DNA of 64,000 nucleotides from Panorpa germanica (lineage: Eukaryota > Arthropoda > Insecta > Mecoptera > Panorpidae): the NCBI GenBank assembly GCA_963678705.1, contig OY783203.1:46438347-46502346 (forward strand), in the 5' to 3' direction. The notes below the pieces were generated by a model. That model worked only from the letters and a program-made list of their open reading frames with translations. It was not told the origin of the DNA and searched no databases. Position numbers and translations under genes: made by a program. Below are positions 37,101-46,713 of the stretch, one piece after another; position 1 is the stretch's first letter, and each line of letters opens with the position of its first letter.

Positions 37101-40100
37101 TGGCATAGAGGATTGGTGAATACAGTAAGCACTGTATTAATAATGTTATTATGTATAATTAGTGTAAATGAGGGGATTAGAATAAAATGAAGGATCATAA
37201 ATTTCAAAAAAGAAATATTCTAAGGAAAATTGCTTAAAAATAATATTTTGTATTACTTTCAATTTAGTATATATTAAAAAATTCAAAACATCTTATCTAT
37301 TTTGGATTTTATAAGGGGTTTTAAAAATTCATGGACTTTTTTTTCAAAAAGAAAAATTATTGATTTCTTAATATTTTTTGATGCAGTTATATCCATTTAT
37401 ATTTAAGAAGACGAACTGCGTTACAAAATTTAAAATATCTTAATATTTGTGGATATTATAAGGGGTTCTAAAAATTCATGGACTTTTTTTCAATAAGAAA
37501 AATTATTGATTTCTTAATATTTTTTGATGCAGTTATATCCATTTACGTTTAAGAAGACGAACTGCGTTAAAAAATTCAAAACATCTTATCTATTTTGGAT
37601 TTTATAAGGAGTTCTAAAAATTCATGGACTTTCTTTTCAATAAGAAAAATTATTGATTTCTTAATATTTTTTGATGCAGTTATATCCATTTACGTTTAAG
37701 AAGACGAACTGCGTTAAAAAGTTTAAAATAATTTAATATTTGTAGATTTTATAAGGGGTTCTGAAAATTCATGGACTTTTTTTTCAAAGAGAAAAACTTT
37801 TGATTTCTTAATATTTTTTGATGCAGTTATATTCATTTGTATTTAAGAAGACGAACTGCGTTAAGGAATTTGAAATATCTTAATTATTTTGGATTTTATA
37901 AGGGGTTCTAAAAATTCATGGACTTTTTTTTTAAAAATAAAAATTATTGATTTCTTAATATTTCTTGATGCAGTTATATTCATTTGTATTTAAGAAGACG
38001 AACTGCACTAAAAAATTTGAAATATCTTAATTATTTTGGATTTTATAAGGGGTTCTAAAAATTCATGGACTTTTTTTTAAAAATAAAAATTATTGATTTC
38101 TTAATATTTTTTGATGCAGTTATATTCATTTGTATTTAAAAAGACGAACTGCATTAAAAAATTTAAAATATCTTAATTATTTTGGATTTTATAAGGGGTT
38201 CTAAAAATTCATGGACTTTTTTTAAAATAAAAATTGTTGATTTCTTAATATTTTTTGATGCAGTTATATTCATTTATAATTAAGAAGACTAACTGCGTTA
38301 AAAAATTTGAAATATCTTAATTATTTTGGATTTTATAAGGGGTTCTAAAAATTCATGGACTTTTTTTTCAAAAAGAAAAATTATTGATTTCCTAATATTT
38401 TTTGATGCAGTTATATTCATTTGTATTTAAAAAGACGAACTGCATTAAAAAAATTTAAATATCTTAATTATTTTGGATTTTATTAGGAGTTCTAAAAATT
38501 CATGAACTTTTTTTAAAAAAATAAAAATTATTGATTTCTTAATATTTTTTGATGCAGTTATATTCATTTATATTTAAGAAGACGAACTGCGTTAAAGAAA
38601 TTAAAATATCTTAATTATTTTGGATTTTATAAGGGGTTCTAAAAATTCATGGACTTTTTTTTAAAAATAAAAATTATTGATTTCTTAATAGTTTTTGATG
38701 CAGTTATATTTATTTGTATTTAAGAAGACGAACTGCATTAAAAAATTTGAAATATCTTAATTATTTTGGAAGTTATAAGGGGTTCTAAAAATTCATGGAC
38801 TTTTTTATTAAAATAAAAATTGTTGATTTCTTAATATTTTTTGATGCAGTTATATTCATTTGTATTTAAAAAGACGAACTGCATTAAAAAAATTTAAATA
38901 TCTTAATTATTTTGGATTTTATTAGGAGTTCTAAAAATTCATGGACTTTTTTTTAAAAAATAAAAATTATTGATTTCTTAATATTTTTTGATGCAGTTAT
39001 ATTCATTTATATTTAAGAAGACGAACTGCGTTAAAGAAATTAAAATATCTTAATTATTTTGGATTTTATAAGGGGTTCTAAAAATTCATGGACTTTTTTT
39101 TTAAAAATAAAAATTATTGATTTCTTAATAGTTTTTGATGCAGTTATATTCATTTGTATTTAAGAAGACGAACTGCATTAAAAAATTTGAAATATCTTAA
39201 TTATTTTGGATTTTATAAGGAGTTCTAAAAATTCATGGACTTTTTTTTTAAAATAAAAATTGTTGATTTCTTAATATTTTTTTATGCAATTATATTCATT
39301 TATAATTAAGAAGACTAACTGCGTTAAAAAATTTGAAATATATTAACTATTTTGGATTTTATAAGGGGTTCTAAAAATTCATGGACTTTTTTTTTCAAAA
39401 AGAAAAATTATTGATTTCCTAATATTTTTTGATGCAGTTGTGTTCATTTATATTTAAGAAGACGAACTGCATTAAAAAATTTGAAATATCTTAATTATTT
39501 TGGATTTTATTAGGTGTTCTAAAAATTCATGGACTTTTTTTTTAAAAATAAAAATTATTGATTTCTTAATATTTTTTGATGCAGTTATATTCATTTGTAT
39601 TTAAGAAGACGAACTGCATTAAAAAAATTGAAATATCTTATTTATTTTGGATTTTATAAGGGGTTCTAAAAATTCATGGACTTTTTTTTCAAAAATAAAA
39701 ATTAATGATTTCTTAATATTTTTTGATGCAGTTATATTCATTTGTATTTAAGAAGACGAACTGCATTAAAAAATTTAAAATATCTTAATTATTTTGGATT
39801 TTATAAGAGGTTCCTTATCGTGTCCATGAATTTTTAGAACCCCCTATAAAATCCAAAATAATTAAGATATTTCAAATTTTTTAACGCAGTTAGTCTTCTT
39901 AAATATAAATGGATATAACTGCATCAAAAAATATTAAGAAATCAATAATTTTTATTTTAGAAAAAAAAGTCCATGAATTTTTAGAACCTCTTATAAAATC
40001 CAAAATAATTAAGATATTTCAAATTTTTTAATGCAGTTCGTCTTCTTAAATACAAATGAATATAACTGCATCAAAAAAAATTAAGAAATCAATAATTTTT

Positions 40101-43100
40101 ATTTTTGAAAAAAAGTCCATGAATTTTTAGAACCCCTTATAAAATCCAAAATAAATAACATATTTAAAATTTTTAAATGCAGTTCGTCTTCTTAAATACA
40201 AATAAATATAACTGCATCAAAAAATATTAAGAAATCAATAATTTTTATTTTAAAAAAAAAAGTCCATGAATTTTTAGAACCCCTTATAAAATCCAAAATA
40301 ATTAAGATATTTCAAATTTTTTAACGCAGTTAGTCTTCTTAAATATAAATGGATATAACTGCATCAAAAAATATTAAGAAATCAATAATTTTTATTTTTA
40401 AAAAAAAAGTCCATGAATTTTTAGAACCCCTTATAAAATCCAAAATAATTAAGATATTTCAAATTTTTTAACGCAGTTAGTCTTCTTAAATATAAATGGA
40501 TATAACTGCATCAAAAAATATTAGGAAATCAATAATTTTTATTTAAAAAAAAAAGTCCATGAATTTTTAGAACCCCTTATAAAATCCAAAATAATTAAGA
40601 TATTTCAAATTTTTTAACGCAGTTAGTCTTTTAAAATATAAATGGATATAACTGCATCAAAAAATATTAAGAAATCAATAATTTTTATTTTTAAAAAAAA
40701 AGTCCATGAATTTTTAAAACCCCTTATAAAATCCAAAATAATTAAGATATTTCAAATTTATTAACGCAGTTAGTCTTCTTAAATATAAATGGATATAACT
40801 GCATCAAAAAATATTAAGAAATCAATAATTTTTATTTTAAAAAAAAAAGTCCATAAATTTTTAGAACCCCTTATAAAATCCAAAATAATTAAGATATTTC
40901 AAATTTTTTAATGCAGTTCGTCTTCTTAAATATAAATGTATATAACTGCATCAAAAAATATTAAGAAATCAATAATTTTTATTTTAAAAAAAAAAGTCCA
41001 TAAATTTTTAGAACCCCTTATAAAATCCAAAATAATTAAGATATTTTAAATTTTTTAACACAGTTCGTCTTCTTAAATATAAATGAATATAATTGCATCA
41101 AAAAATATTAAGAAATCAATAATTTTTCGTATTGAAAAAAAAGTCCATGAATTTTTAGAACCCCTTATAAAATCCAAAATAAATAAGATATTTCAAATTT
41201 TTTAATGCAGTTCGTCTTCTTAAATACAAATGAATATAACTGCATCAAAAAATATTAAGAAATCAATAATTTTTATTTTAAAAAAAAAGTCCATGAATTT
41301 TTAGAACCCCTTTTAAAATCCAAAATAATTAAGATATTTCAAATTTTTTAACGCAGTTCGTCTTCTTAAATATAAATGAATATAATTGCATCAAAAAATA
41401 TTAAGAAATCAATAATTTTTCGTATTGAAAAAAAAGTCCATGAATTTTTAGAACCCCTTATAAAATCCAAAATAAATAAGATATTTCAAATTTTTTAATG
41501 CAGTTCGTCTTCTTAAATACAAATGAATATAACTGCATCAAAAAATATTAAGAAATCAATAATTTTTCGTATTGAAAAAAAAGTCCATGAATTTTTAGAA
41601 CCCCTTATAAAATCCAAAATAAATAAGATATTTCAAATTTTTTAATGCAGTTCGTCTTCTTAAATACAAATGAATATAACTGCATCAAAAAATATTAAGA
41701 AATCAATAATTTTTATTTTAAAAAAAAAGTCCATGAATTTTTAGAACCCCTTATAAAATCCAAAATAAATAAGATATTTCAAATTCCTTAACGCAGTTCG
41801 TCTTCTTAAATACAAATGAATATAACTGCATCAAAAAATATTAAGAAATCAATAATTTTTATTTTAAAAAAAAAGTCCATGAATTTTTAGAACCCCTTAT
41901 AAAATCCAAAATAATTAAGATATTTCAAATTTTTTAACGCAGTTCGTCTTCTTAAATATAAATGAATATAATTGCATCAAAAAATATTAAGAAATCAATA
42001 ATTTTTCTTATTGAAAAAAAAGTCCATGAATTTTTAGAACCCCTTATAAAATCCACAAATATTAAAATATTTTAAACTTTTTAACGCAGTTCGTCTTCTT
42101 AAATATAAATGGATATAACTGCATCAAAAAATATTAAGAAATCAATAATTTTTCTTATTGAAAAAAAAGTCCATGAATTTTTAGAACCCCTTATAAAATC
42201 CACAAATATTAAAATATTTTAAACTTTTTAACGCAGTTCGTCTTCTTAAATATAAATGGATATAACTGCATCAAATAATATTAAGAAATCATTAATTTTT
42301 CTTATTGAAAAAAAGTCCATGAATTTTTAGAACCCTTTATAAAATCCAAAATAGATAAGATATTTCAAATTTTTCAAAGTAGGTTGTCTTCTTAAATATG
42401 AATGTATATAACTGCATCAAAAATTATAAAGAAATCAATAATTTTTCCTTTAAAGAATAAAGTCCATGAATTTCTAGAACCCCTTATAAAATCCAAAATA
42501 GATAAGATATTTCAAATTTCTCAAAGTAGGTTGTCTTCTTAAATATGAATGTATATAACTGCATCAAAAAATATTAAGAAATCAATAATTTTTCTTATTG
42601 AAAAAAAAGTCCATGAATTTTTAGAACCCCTTACAAAATCCACAAATATTAAAATATTTTAAACTTTTTAACACAGTTCGTCTTCTTAAACGTAAATAGA
42701 TATAACTGCATCAAAAAATATTAAGAAATCAAAAGTTTTTCTTATTGAAAAAAAAGTCCACGAATTTTTAGAACCCCTTATAAAATCCACAAATATCAAG
42801 ATATTTCAAATTTTTTAACGCAGTTCGTCTTATTAAACGTAAATGGATATAACTGCATCAAAAATTATAAAGAAATCAATAATTTTTCTTTTAAAAAGAA
42901 AAAGTCCATGAATTTCTAAAACGTCTTATAAAATCCAAAATAGTTAAGATATTTGAAATGTTTTAACGCAGTTCGTTTTCTTAAACCTAAATGAATATAA
43001 CTGCATCAAAAAATATTAAGAAATCAATAATTTTTCTTTTTGAAAAGAAAGTCCATGAATTTACTACTAATTTTACTTTGCCACAAATATTTTGGTGATG

Positions 43101-44497
43101 CTACTATAGAAGTATGTAATTCAGGCGCAACGTTTAGTAATTTTCAATTTTACAAAGCTATGTTAAATCATCAGAACGTTTAATTATAGAATAATTAAAT
43201 GCAGTTACAATTAACCACTAATATTTTGGTGACGCTACTATAGAAGTATGTAATTCAGGCGCAACGTTTAGTAATTTTCAATTTTAAAAGGCTATGTTAA
43301 ATCATCAGAACGCTTAATTATAGCATAATTAAATGCAGCCACAATTAACCACTAATATTTTGGTGATGCTACTATAGAAGTATGTAATTCAGGCGCAACG
43401 TTTAGTAATTTTCAATTTTAAAAGGCTATGTTAAATCATCAGAAAGTTTAATTGTAGAATAATTAGCCATTAATGCAGCCAATTAACCACTAATCCTTAT
43501 AACCCTTATAAATTCCAAAATAGTTAAGATATTTTAAAATTTTTAACGCAGTTTGTCTTCTTAAACCTAAATGAATATAATTGCATCAAAAATTATTAAG
43601 AAATCAATAATTTTCCCTTTTGAAAAAAAAATTCCCTGAATTTTTAGAACCCCTTATAAAATCCAAAATAGTTAAGATATTTTAAATTTTTTAACGCAGT
43701 TCGTCTTCTTAAATGTAAATGGATATAACTGCATAAAAAAATATTAAGAAATCAATAATTTTTCTTTTCAAAAATAAAGTCCATGAATTTTTAGAAACCT
43801 TTATGAAATCAACAAAATTAAGGTATTTCAAATTTATTAAAATAGTTCGTCTTTAAGTATAATAAAAAGACTAGCCATATTGTAAATACTAATTAATACC
43901 TATTGTAATTATATACGAATATATGGCTTTTATTTTTCTAAATAATTGTTCTAATTTCCTTAATTTTTTTTTGATGCAGTTATGTTCGTTTGCTCCAAAA
44001 GAGAACTATTTCATTACTCTATTATTTAGCTACTCTATTATGAATTTCTTTTTTGAAAAAAGTAAATGAATATAAAGAGATATGAATGTAAAGTGCAGAT
44101 ATTTGCACGTTATTATTTTAACGTTAATTATTAACACTTTATCATTGTAAAAAGATTTACACACTCGAAACATAACTTACTCAACAAAATGTGCAAGACT
44201 TTAGAGACATTTCTCTTTCTATAACATAACTGTAACCCGTTGCGTCGCAACGAGGGTGCTTCTTGGGTTTTCTTAAATTGTCCGATACTAATTGAAGCAC
44301 CAATAACGAATTAATGCTATTAAAGTAAAATATTGGGTCCATTAGTATATCATTAACCGAAATGGACGAAGTATAAAAATATAACTTAATATTAAAAAAG
44401 AAAATTATTTTCCAAATACTTACAAATATTAATTTTAATCTGATCTTGAGTTTGAACGAATGTAATTAAAACCACAAGCGTAAATATAAAATGCATT
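24899..44497 (-). CDS. Ir25a: Ionotropic receptor co-receptor IR25a, complete, 14 coding exons
   Basis: Spliced minus-strand gene; exons: 44425-44497, 36705-36854, 33014-33217, 32230-32396, 31968-32147, 30493-30858, 30106-30327, 29935-30034, 29287-29464, 27389-27572, 26647-26768, 25931-26134, 25454-25689, 24899-25137. All introns are GT-AG and all phases agree, giving 2,625 nt and 874 residues, in the usual IR25a size range. Order: signal peptide (about 1-17), large amino-terminal domain (about 20-375), ligand-binding lobe S1, M1 (about 508-527), re-entrant pore with the QGGGEAPK stretch (565-572), M3 with TANLAAF (595-601), lobe S2, M4 (about 796-818) and a short cytoplasmic tail. The glutamate-receptor-type ligand contacts appear retained as R469, T633 and D712. 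IR25a is a membrane co-receptor that assembles with tuning IRs in chemosensory, thermosensory and hygrosensory neuron dendrites (family knowledge). No frameshift or stop is seen; TE insertions lie only in introns. Confidence 0.95.
25454..25689 (-). CDS. Ir25a: IR25a exon 13: end of lobe S2
   Basis: Encodes KYEVTRNCNLTEVGEVFAEQ, then PYAIAVQQGSHLQDEIS, and a cysteine near the membrane (GTCPNTDDSEGI). Donor GTGAGT. Confidence 0.95.
25931..26134 (-). CDS. Ir25a: IR25a exon 12: lobe S2 with ligand-contact aspartate
   Basis: Encodes KVWKEITLNSTS at the start and FAFIHDSAEIK at the end; D712 in HDSAE is at the third ligand-contact position (D/E). Acceptor TTTAG, donor GTAAGT. Confidence 0.94.
26647..26768 (-). 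CDS. Ir25a: IR25a exon 11: lobe S2 with ligand-contact threonine
   Basis: Encodes TPVQSLEQLSRQSRINYTVV and ANSDTHQYFINMKGAEDTLY. T633 in SDTH is at the second ligand-contact position. Acceptor TTCACAG, donor GTAAAT. Confidence 0.95.
27389..27572 (-). CDS. Ir25a: IR25a exon 10: pore loop and third transmembrane segment
   Basis: Encodes the re-entrant pore helix (ESFWFALTSFTPQGGGEAPK) and M3 (VAAYWLFVVLMLATFTANLA and following AFLTVERMQ). TANLAAF corresponds to the SYTANLAAF gating motif of ionotropic glutamate receptors. Acceptor TTGCAG, donor GTGAAA. Confidence 0.97.
28143..28340 (+). pseudogene. Decayed THAP-domain fragment antisense in Ir25a intron 9
   Basis: One plus-strand frame reads TNVYCVVTDCQS, then a run to VIFHYFPN. 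The C-x4-C pair followed by FHxFP is the start of a THAP zinc finger. The conserved W and basic stretch (LVTWKKKDRLKACKNLL) appears downstream only after a frame change, and a stop follows. THAP domains occur in P-element-type transposases and in host proteins; this piece is too short to tell which. Confidence 0.4.
29287..29464 (-). CDS. Ir25a: IR25a exon 9: first transmembrane segment
   Basis: Encodes VIRKPVRETSLFKF, then hydrophobic M1 (about 508-527, VEVWLSIVGALVATGIMIWL) and the linker LLDKYSPYSARNNKQAYPYP. Acceptor TTCCAG, donor GTACCA. Confidence 0.95.
29935..30034 (-). CDS. Ir25a: IR25a exon 8: S1 with ligand-contact arginine
   Basis: Encodes ETDIVVAALTMTSEREEVID and FVAPYFEQSGILI. 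The arginine of TSERE (R469) is at the position that binds the alpha-carboxyl group in glutamate receptors. Leaves in phase 1 with a GTAAGT donor. Confidence 0.95.
30106..30327 (-). CDS. Ir25a: IR25a exon 7: ligand-binding lobe S1
   Basis: 74 codons in phase 0. It contains the IR25a signatures AIPWSYKKRDPKTGK and WEGYCVDLIQKL, and ends NGLVGDLAKG at a GTAAAA donor. This is the most recognisable S1 segment of the co-receptor. Confidence 0.96.
30493..30858 (-). CDS. Ir25a: IR25a exon 6: end of amino-terminal domain, start of S1
   Basis: The longest coding exon, 122 codons in phase 0 (residues about 259-380), acceptor TTCTAG and donor GTAATT. It begins IQPSFLKLVMKAL and ends RFFRIGTTE, the first strand of ligand-binding lobe S1. 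Several N-x-S/T sites suit an extracellular domain. Confidence 0.92.
31968..32147 (-). CDS. Ir25a: IR25a exon 5: amino-terminal domain
   Basis: Exactly 60 codons in phase 0, acceptor TTCTAG, donor GTAAGT. It carries a cysteine-rich turn (ALCCKLRSMPSPCTCPSDFL) near residues 239-258, a likely disulfide-bearing loop of the extracellular domain. Confidence 0.9.
32230..32396 (-). CDS. Ir25a: IR25a exon 4: amino-terminal domain
   Basis: Acceptor TATAG and donor GTATGT. The first two bases complete the glutamate codon begun in exon 3, then LDQGLYYLIATSILRV follows, ending in frame at MRKLFDT. Residues about 143-198. Confidence 0.9.
32655..32698. repeat. Dispersed short repeat with core CCGATGCTGAGT
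   Basis: TTTCCGATGCTGAGTCGTAT then CACCGAT matches 4941-4983 and, less well, 6911-6953. Three copies within 28 kb indicate a repeat family remnant, in Ir25a intron 3's downstream neighbourhood here. Confidence 0.6.
33014..33217 (-). CDS. Ir25a: IR25a exon 3: amino-terminal domain
   Basis: Acceptor TTTTAG and donor GTTTGA. Encodes residues about 75-142, including LCGEMYKGISLILDLTWTGW, a conserved IR25a stretch, and DDYLMKRTASDAALIFQNEA. Continuation into the flanking intron would add a stop, which supports the splice choices. Confidence 0.9.
33275..33415. repeat. GC-rich dispersed repeat, copy 1
   Basis: Starts GTGGGATTTCTAAAGAGCG and contains GAGGCCCCTACAGGAGC and CCCCGGGCGGTTGCCCTGC. It matches 52552-52684 closely, with one short insertion. 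The GC-rich end resembles termini of hAT-type non-autonomous elements. It lies in Ir25a intron 2, between the CXC transposon and exon 3. Confidence 0.75.
33658..34116 (+). repeat. Left terminal inverted repeat of the intron-2 transposon
   Basis: Reverse complement of 35985-36428. It includes a perfect direct repeat AGGTCAAAGGTCA at 33801-33813, a nuclear-receptor DR1-type site. A 72-codon open frame at 33730-33948 is present in both repeats and is probably meaningless. Confidence 0.88.
34701..35731 (+). pseudogene. Broken transposon gene: PIN/XPG-like segment, CXC cysteine cluster, acidic tail
   Basis: Three pieces of one gene can be read. 34701-34819 starts MADLCFLCNKSDSGGESL and ends in a stop just after a probable internal deletion. 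34798-35045 reads IIGQDIDLLVIL through HALSGCD. A two-base loss near 35045 shifts the frame, and 35046-35731 reads TTSALFKTGKK onward. The middle piece (acidic DxDLL followed by HALSGCD) resembles a PIN/XPG-type nuclease fold. The last piece has nine cysteines at 35474-35569 spaced C-x-C-x3-C-x3-C-x-C-x6-C-x3-C-x2-C-x4-C, as in tesmin/TSO1 CXC domains, then an Asp/Glu-rich tail. Proteins of this make-up recur as uncharacterised multi-copy genes in insects (recalled, not checked). This copy cannot be translated through and is non-functional. Confidence 0.7.
35985..36428 (-). repeat. Right terminal inverted repeat of the intron-2 transposon
   Basis: Mirror of 33658-34116; the DR1-type site appears as TGACCTTTGACCT at 36284-36296. 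The two repeats differ by scattered substitutions only, so the insertion is not very old. Confidence 0.88.
36705..36854 (-). CDS. Ir25a: IR25a exon 2: amino-terminal domain
   Basis: Acceptor TTTCAG at the high end and donor GTATGT at the low end; enters and leaves in phase 1. Encodes residues about 25-74, beginning LVVTESVGNEF and ending ETASWHQ. It lies between the TIR transposon of intron 2 and the satellite array of intron 1. Confidence 0.88.
37280..39815 (+). repeat. Left arm of inverted satellite array
   Basis: Tandem ~147-bp units in the orientation GGGGTTCTAAAAATTCATGG. Units differ mostly in the poly-T/poly-A tract after CATGGAC and in single bases. The two units before the turn point are no more diverged than internal ones. 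Confidence 0.92.
39820..43075 (-). repeat. Right arm of inverted satellite array
   Basis: The same ~147-bp units in reverse complement (CCATGAATTTTTAGAACCCC). Sub-variants cluster along the arm: early copies carry AACGCAGTTAGTC, later ones AACGCAGTTCGTC, and 42300-42560 has AAAGTAGGTTGTC. This is the pattern left by local unit duplication. Confidence 0.92.
43076..43495. repeat. Three tandem copies of a 134-bp repeat unlike the satellite
   Basis: The landmark TTTGGTGA(T/C)GCTACTATAG recurs at 43092, 43226 and 43360, a period of 134 bases, each followed by a stretch containing GGCGCAACGTTTAG. It interrupts the right arm of the 147-bp array, which resumes at about 43496. No open frame. Confidence 0.85.
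44425..44497 (-). CDS. Ir25a: IR25a exon 1: start codon and signal peptide
   Basis: Starts at the ATG ending at 44497 and encodes 24 residues plus one base. The first 17 residues (MHFIFTLVVLITFVQTQ) are a hydrophobic signal peptide. The donor is GTAAGT. The next residues INI join to LVVTE of exon 2, the expected first strand of the amino-terminal domain. Confidence 0.85.
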
Positions 44498-44760
44498 ATA
44501 AAAATACAATTATTTAAATTATAAAAAAATAAATAATAAAAAAATGATAATTTATAAAAACTTAGTCACACTGATTTACATATCATGTTCTGTTACTTCT
44601 GGTTGAGTAGTTGTGTACTTGACATGCAGATGTGTACTTATTAATGTGTGGTTCGAAGCTTACTGAATACTGAATACTGAACTGGTATCTAAAAAGAGAA
44701 TGTCACTTTGAACAGCGACTTCCACCCTAACCACCCTAACCACCCTCATAGTATTCCATC
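44498..44760 (-). promoter_or_regulatory. Putative Ir25a promoter region
   Basis: On the minus strand an arthropod-type initiator TCAGT lies at 44570-44574, about 75 bases upstream of the ATG, with no convincing TATA box. About 150 bases further upstream (44722-44748) three tandem 9-bp units of CCACCCTAA, the last with one change, stand out from the AT-rich surroundings. The assignment rests on position and motif only. Confidence 0.3.
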
Positions 44761-46669
44761 ATTCAATTGACGTTACATCCCTCTACCCGTCCTTCCCCCC
44801 AATTCGTCAGTGATAATAAAAAATGACAAGTACAAGTGGACACACACAATCACGGAATATTGTTATTTCGCCTAATAGTCTTCATGTACTTGAATAATAA
44901 TCTGATCACTATCTAGCAGTAAAACACGTGTTAAAAATGTTCTCGTTTCGATAAACAAATAATATAAATAGGATGATGTATTTAGGTCATTATAACATGT
45001 AGTACCAAAAACATATCTTTCATTAATGGGACCCTTAGGACAGTTGCACACTAGTACCTTAGGAATACACCTAGGCTAAGATAATTTTATTAACACTAAA
45101 AAGTTTTCCTTAAGACGGATTTCAACATTTCTTTTCTTCTTTTCTTTTTGTTTCAACATTTTTGGAGACTAATGCAGTATTTATTCGAAATTAACTAATG
45201 AAAGAAACTAAAATATAAACTGAATAAAATAGAAACTGGTAAAATATAATCTTAAAACTGAAATTAGAATAGAATTAGATAAGTACATACTCGTATTTAT
45301 AATAGTTTGGAGGATCATGTTGATATTAGAAAAGATAATTTAATTATCTCACTCATATGTTACCTGTCACTGGCATCGGTAGGGCGATAGGGACGAGCGG
45401 TAGGGACGGAGACTACATTCATGTTGACCAGCTTATTACAGCCATTGTTTTAATAGCGCCCTTATCGACATCATGCGATCTCACACAAACAAGTTGTGCA
45501 GTAAAAACACTATTATTATAGCTGTGACGCCTGGTATACCTATCTAAACATAGTAATGAATTTCTTACAATATTCGTACAATATGGCAGTTATTTTTTAG
45601 TTTACTACTTGTAATAATAGCAAAAATTATTGATACAAAAGAGTACATTAATATGAGTATATATGTCATAATTTAAATTACAAAGAACGTATAATATTAA
45701 AACGCCTGGGAGTAGGTATCCACTTGAACAGATCTGTGGATAAAAACGTAAACAGTAAAATAAGCGCAAAGTCATTATTATTATCAGGACCTTGGACTTT
45801 ATAGTGCAAACACGAAGCTTATTGTACTTAAAAATATTGAATGCAGTACAAAGTTATACATTAATTTTTAATATTGTTTTGACGACAAAATATTGCATTC
45901 GCTCTCACGGGGGTATGTTTGACCTAGTAGCGCATGATAATGACACAGCGTAATATACGTCGGACTACAAATATTCTAGTTATATTGTTTATTGGTTATA
46001 AATTGCTAAATACTTTATAATGTCACTCCAATAAACAACTCGGTGTAATGTCTTACCAGGTACATCTTATCCTGTGAATATTCTATCATCGGCTTGCGTT
46101 TCGGTAATCTCAAAAGAAACAAAGAAGTGCTTAAAATTTCTTTTAGCATCAAAGAATAAAGGTCAATATTTCGCTTCTAGTCCTTTTTAGTACAGATATT
46201 AGAAAACAATTTTGAAGCTTAATTTTCTCCATCTAAAAGATATGCTAGTGCTTAAACTTCATAAGTACAAATGCCAAATGGAGAAAAACGACGCCCTTTA
46301 TCAAAAACGACACTTGCTCGATAGTCACAATAAAATGTAAAACCGTTATCATCAGCCGTCTCTACCAATTATCTGGGACTACATCTAGATGAAACACTAA
46401 CATAACAGCAATAAGTGTCCAACTAAAAAATGCGCCATCTAAATATAAAATCCAACTGAGTCTGCAATCCAGTAAATTCATACTAGATATAATTGAATTT
46501 TGGATTGTGGGGAACTTCATCTACCGAATATTAATGGTTCGGGCATTATACCTTCATACCTAAAAAGTATGTAATGTACTCCGTAATATTTATATAGCAA
46601 ATGAAATTAGAGGTAAATTATACGTAAATTCTGAGTAACTGTGTTTGGTGACTATAAAGTAGATATGGC

Positions 46670-46713
<44 letters not shown>

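Larger units (their letters stand above)
37280..43865. repeat. Giant inverted array of ~147-bp satellite units in Ir25a intron 1
   Basis: About 17 head-to-tail copies run in one orientation (37280-39815). The orientation then flips within about 10 bases near 39815-39823, and about 23 copies run in the opposite orientation to about 43075, followed by a different trimeric repeat and about two more copies (to 43865). The spacing of the landmark ATTCATGG is 146-147 bases. Each unit holds GATGCAGTTATAT and GACGAACTGC, so GCAGTT and AACTGC form a short inverted repeat inside every unit. The arms are mutually complementary over at least 2.5 kb. No open frame is seen. The whole structure lies between exons 1 and 2 and must be transcribed with the gene. 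Confidence 0.95.

Noticed and set aside
37280-43865. CRISPR-like repeat array
   Set aside because: Eukaryotic intron, unit 147 bp with no unique spacers, and inverted arms.
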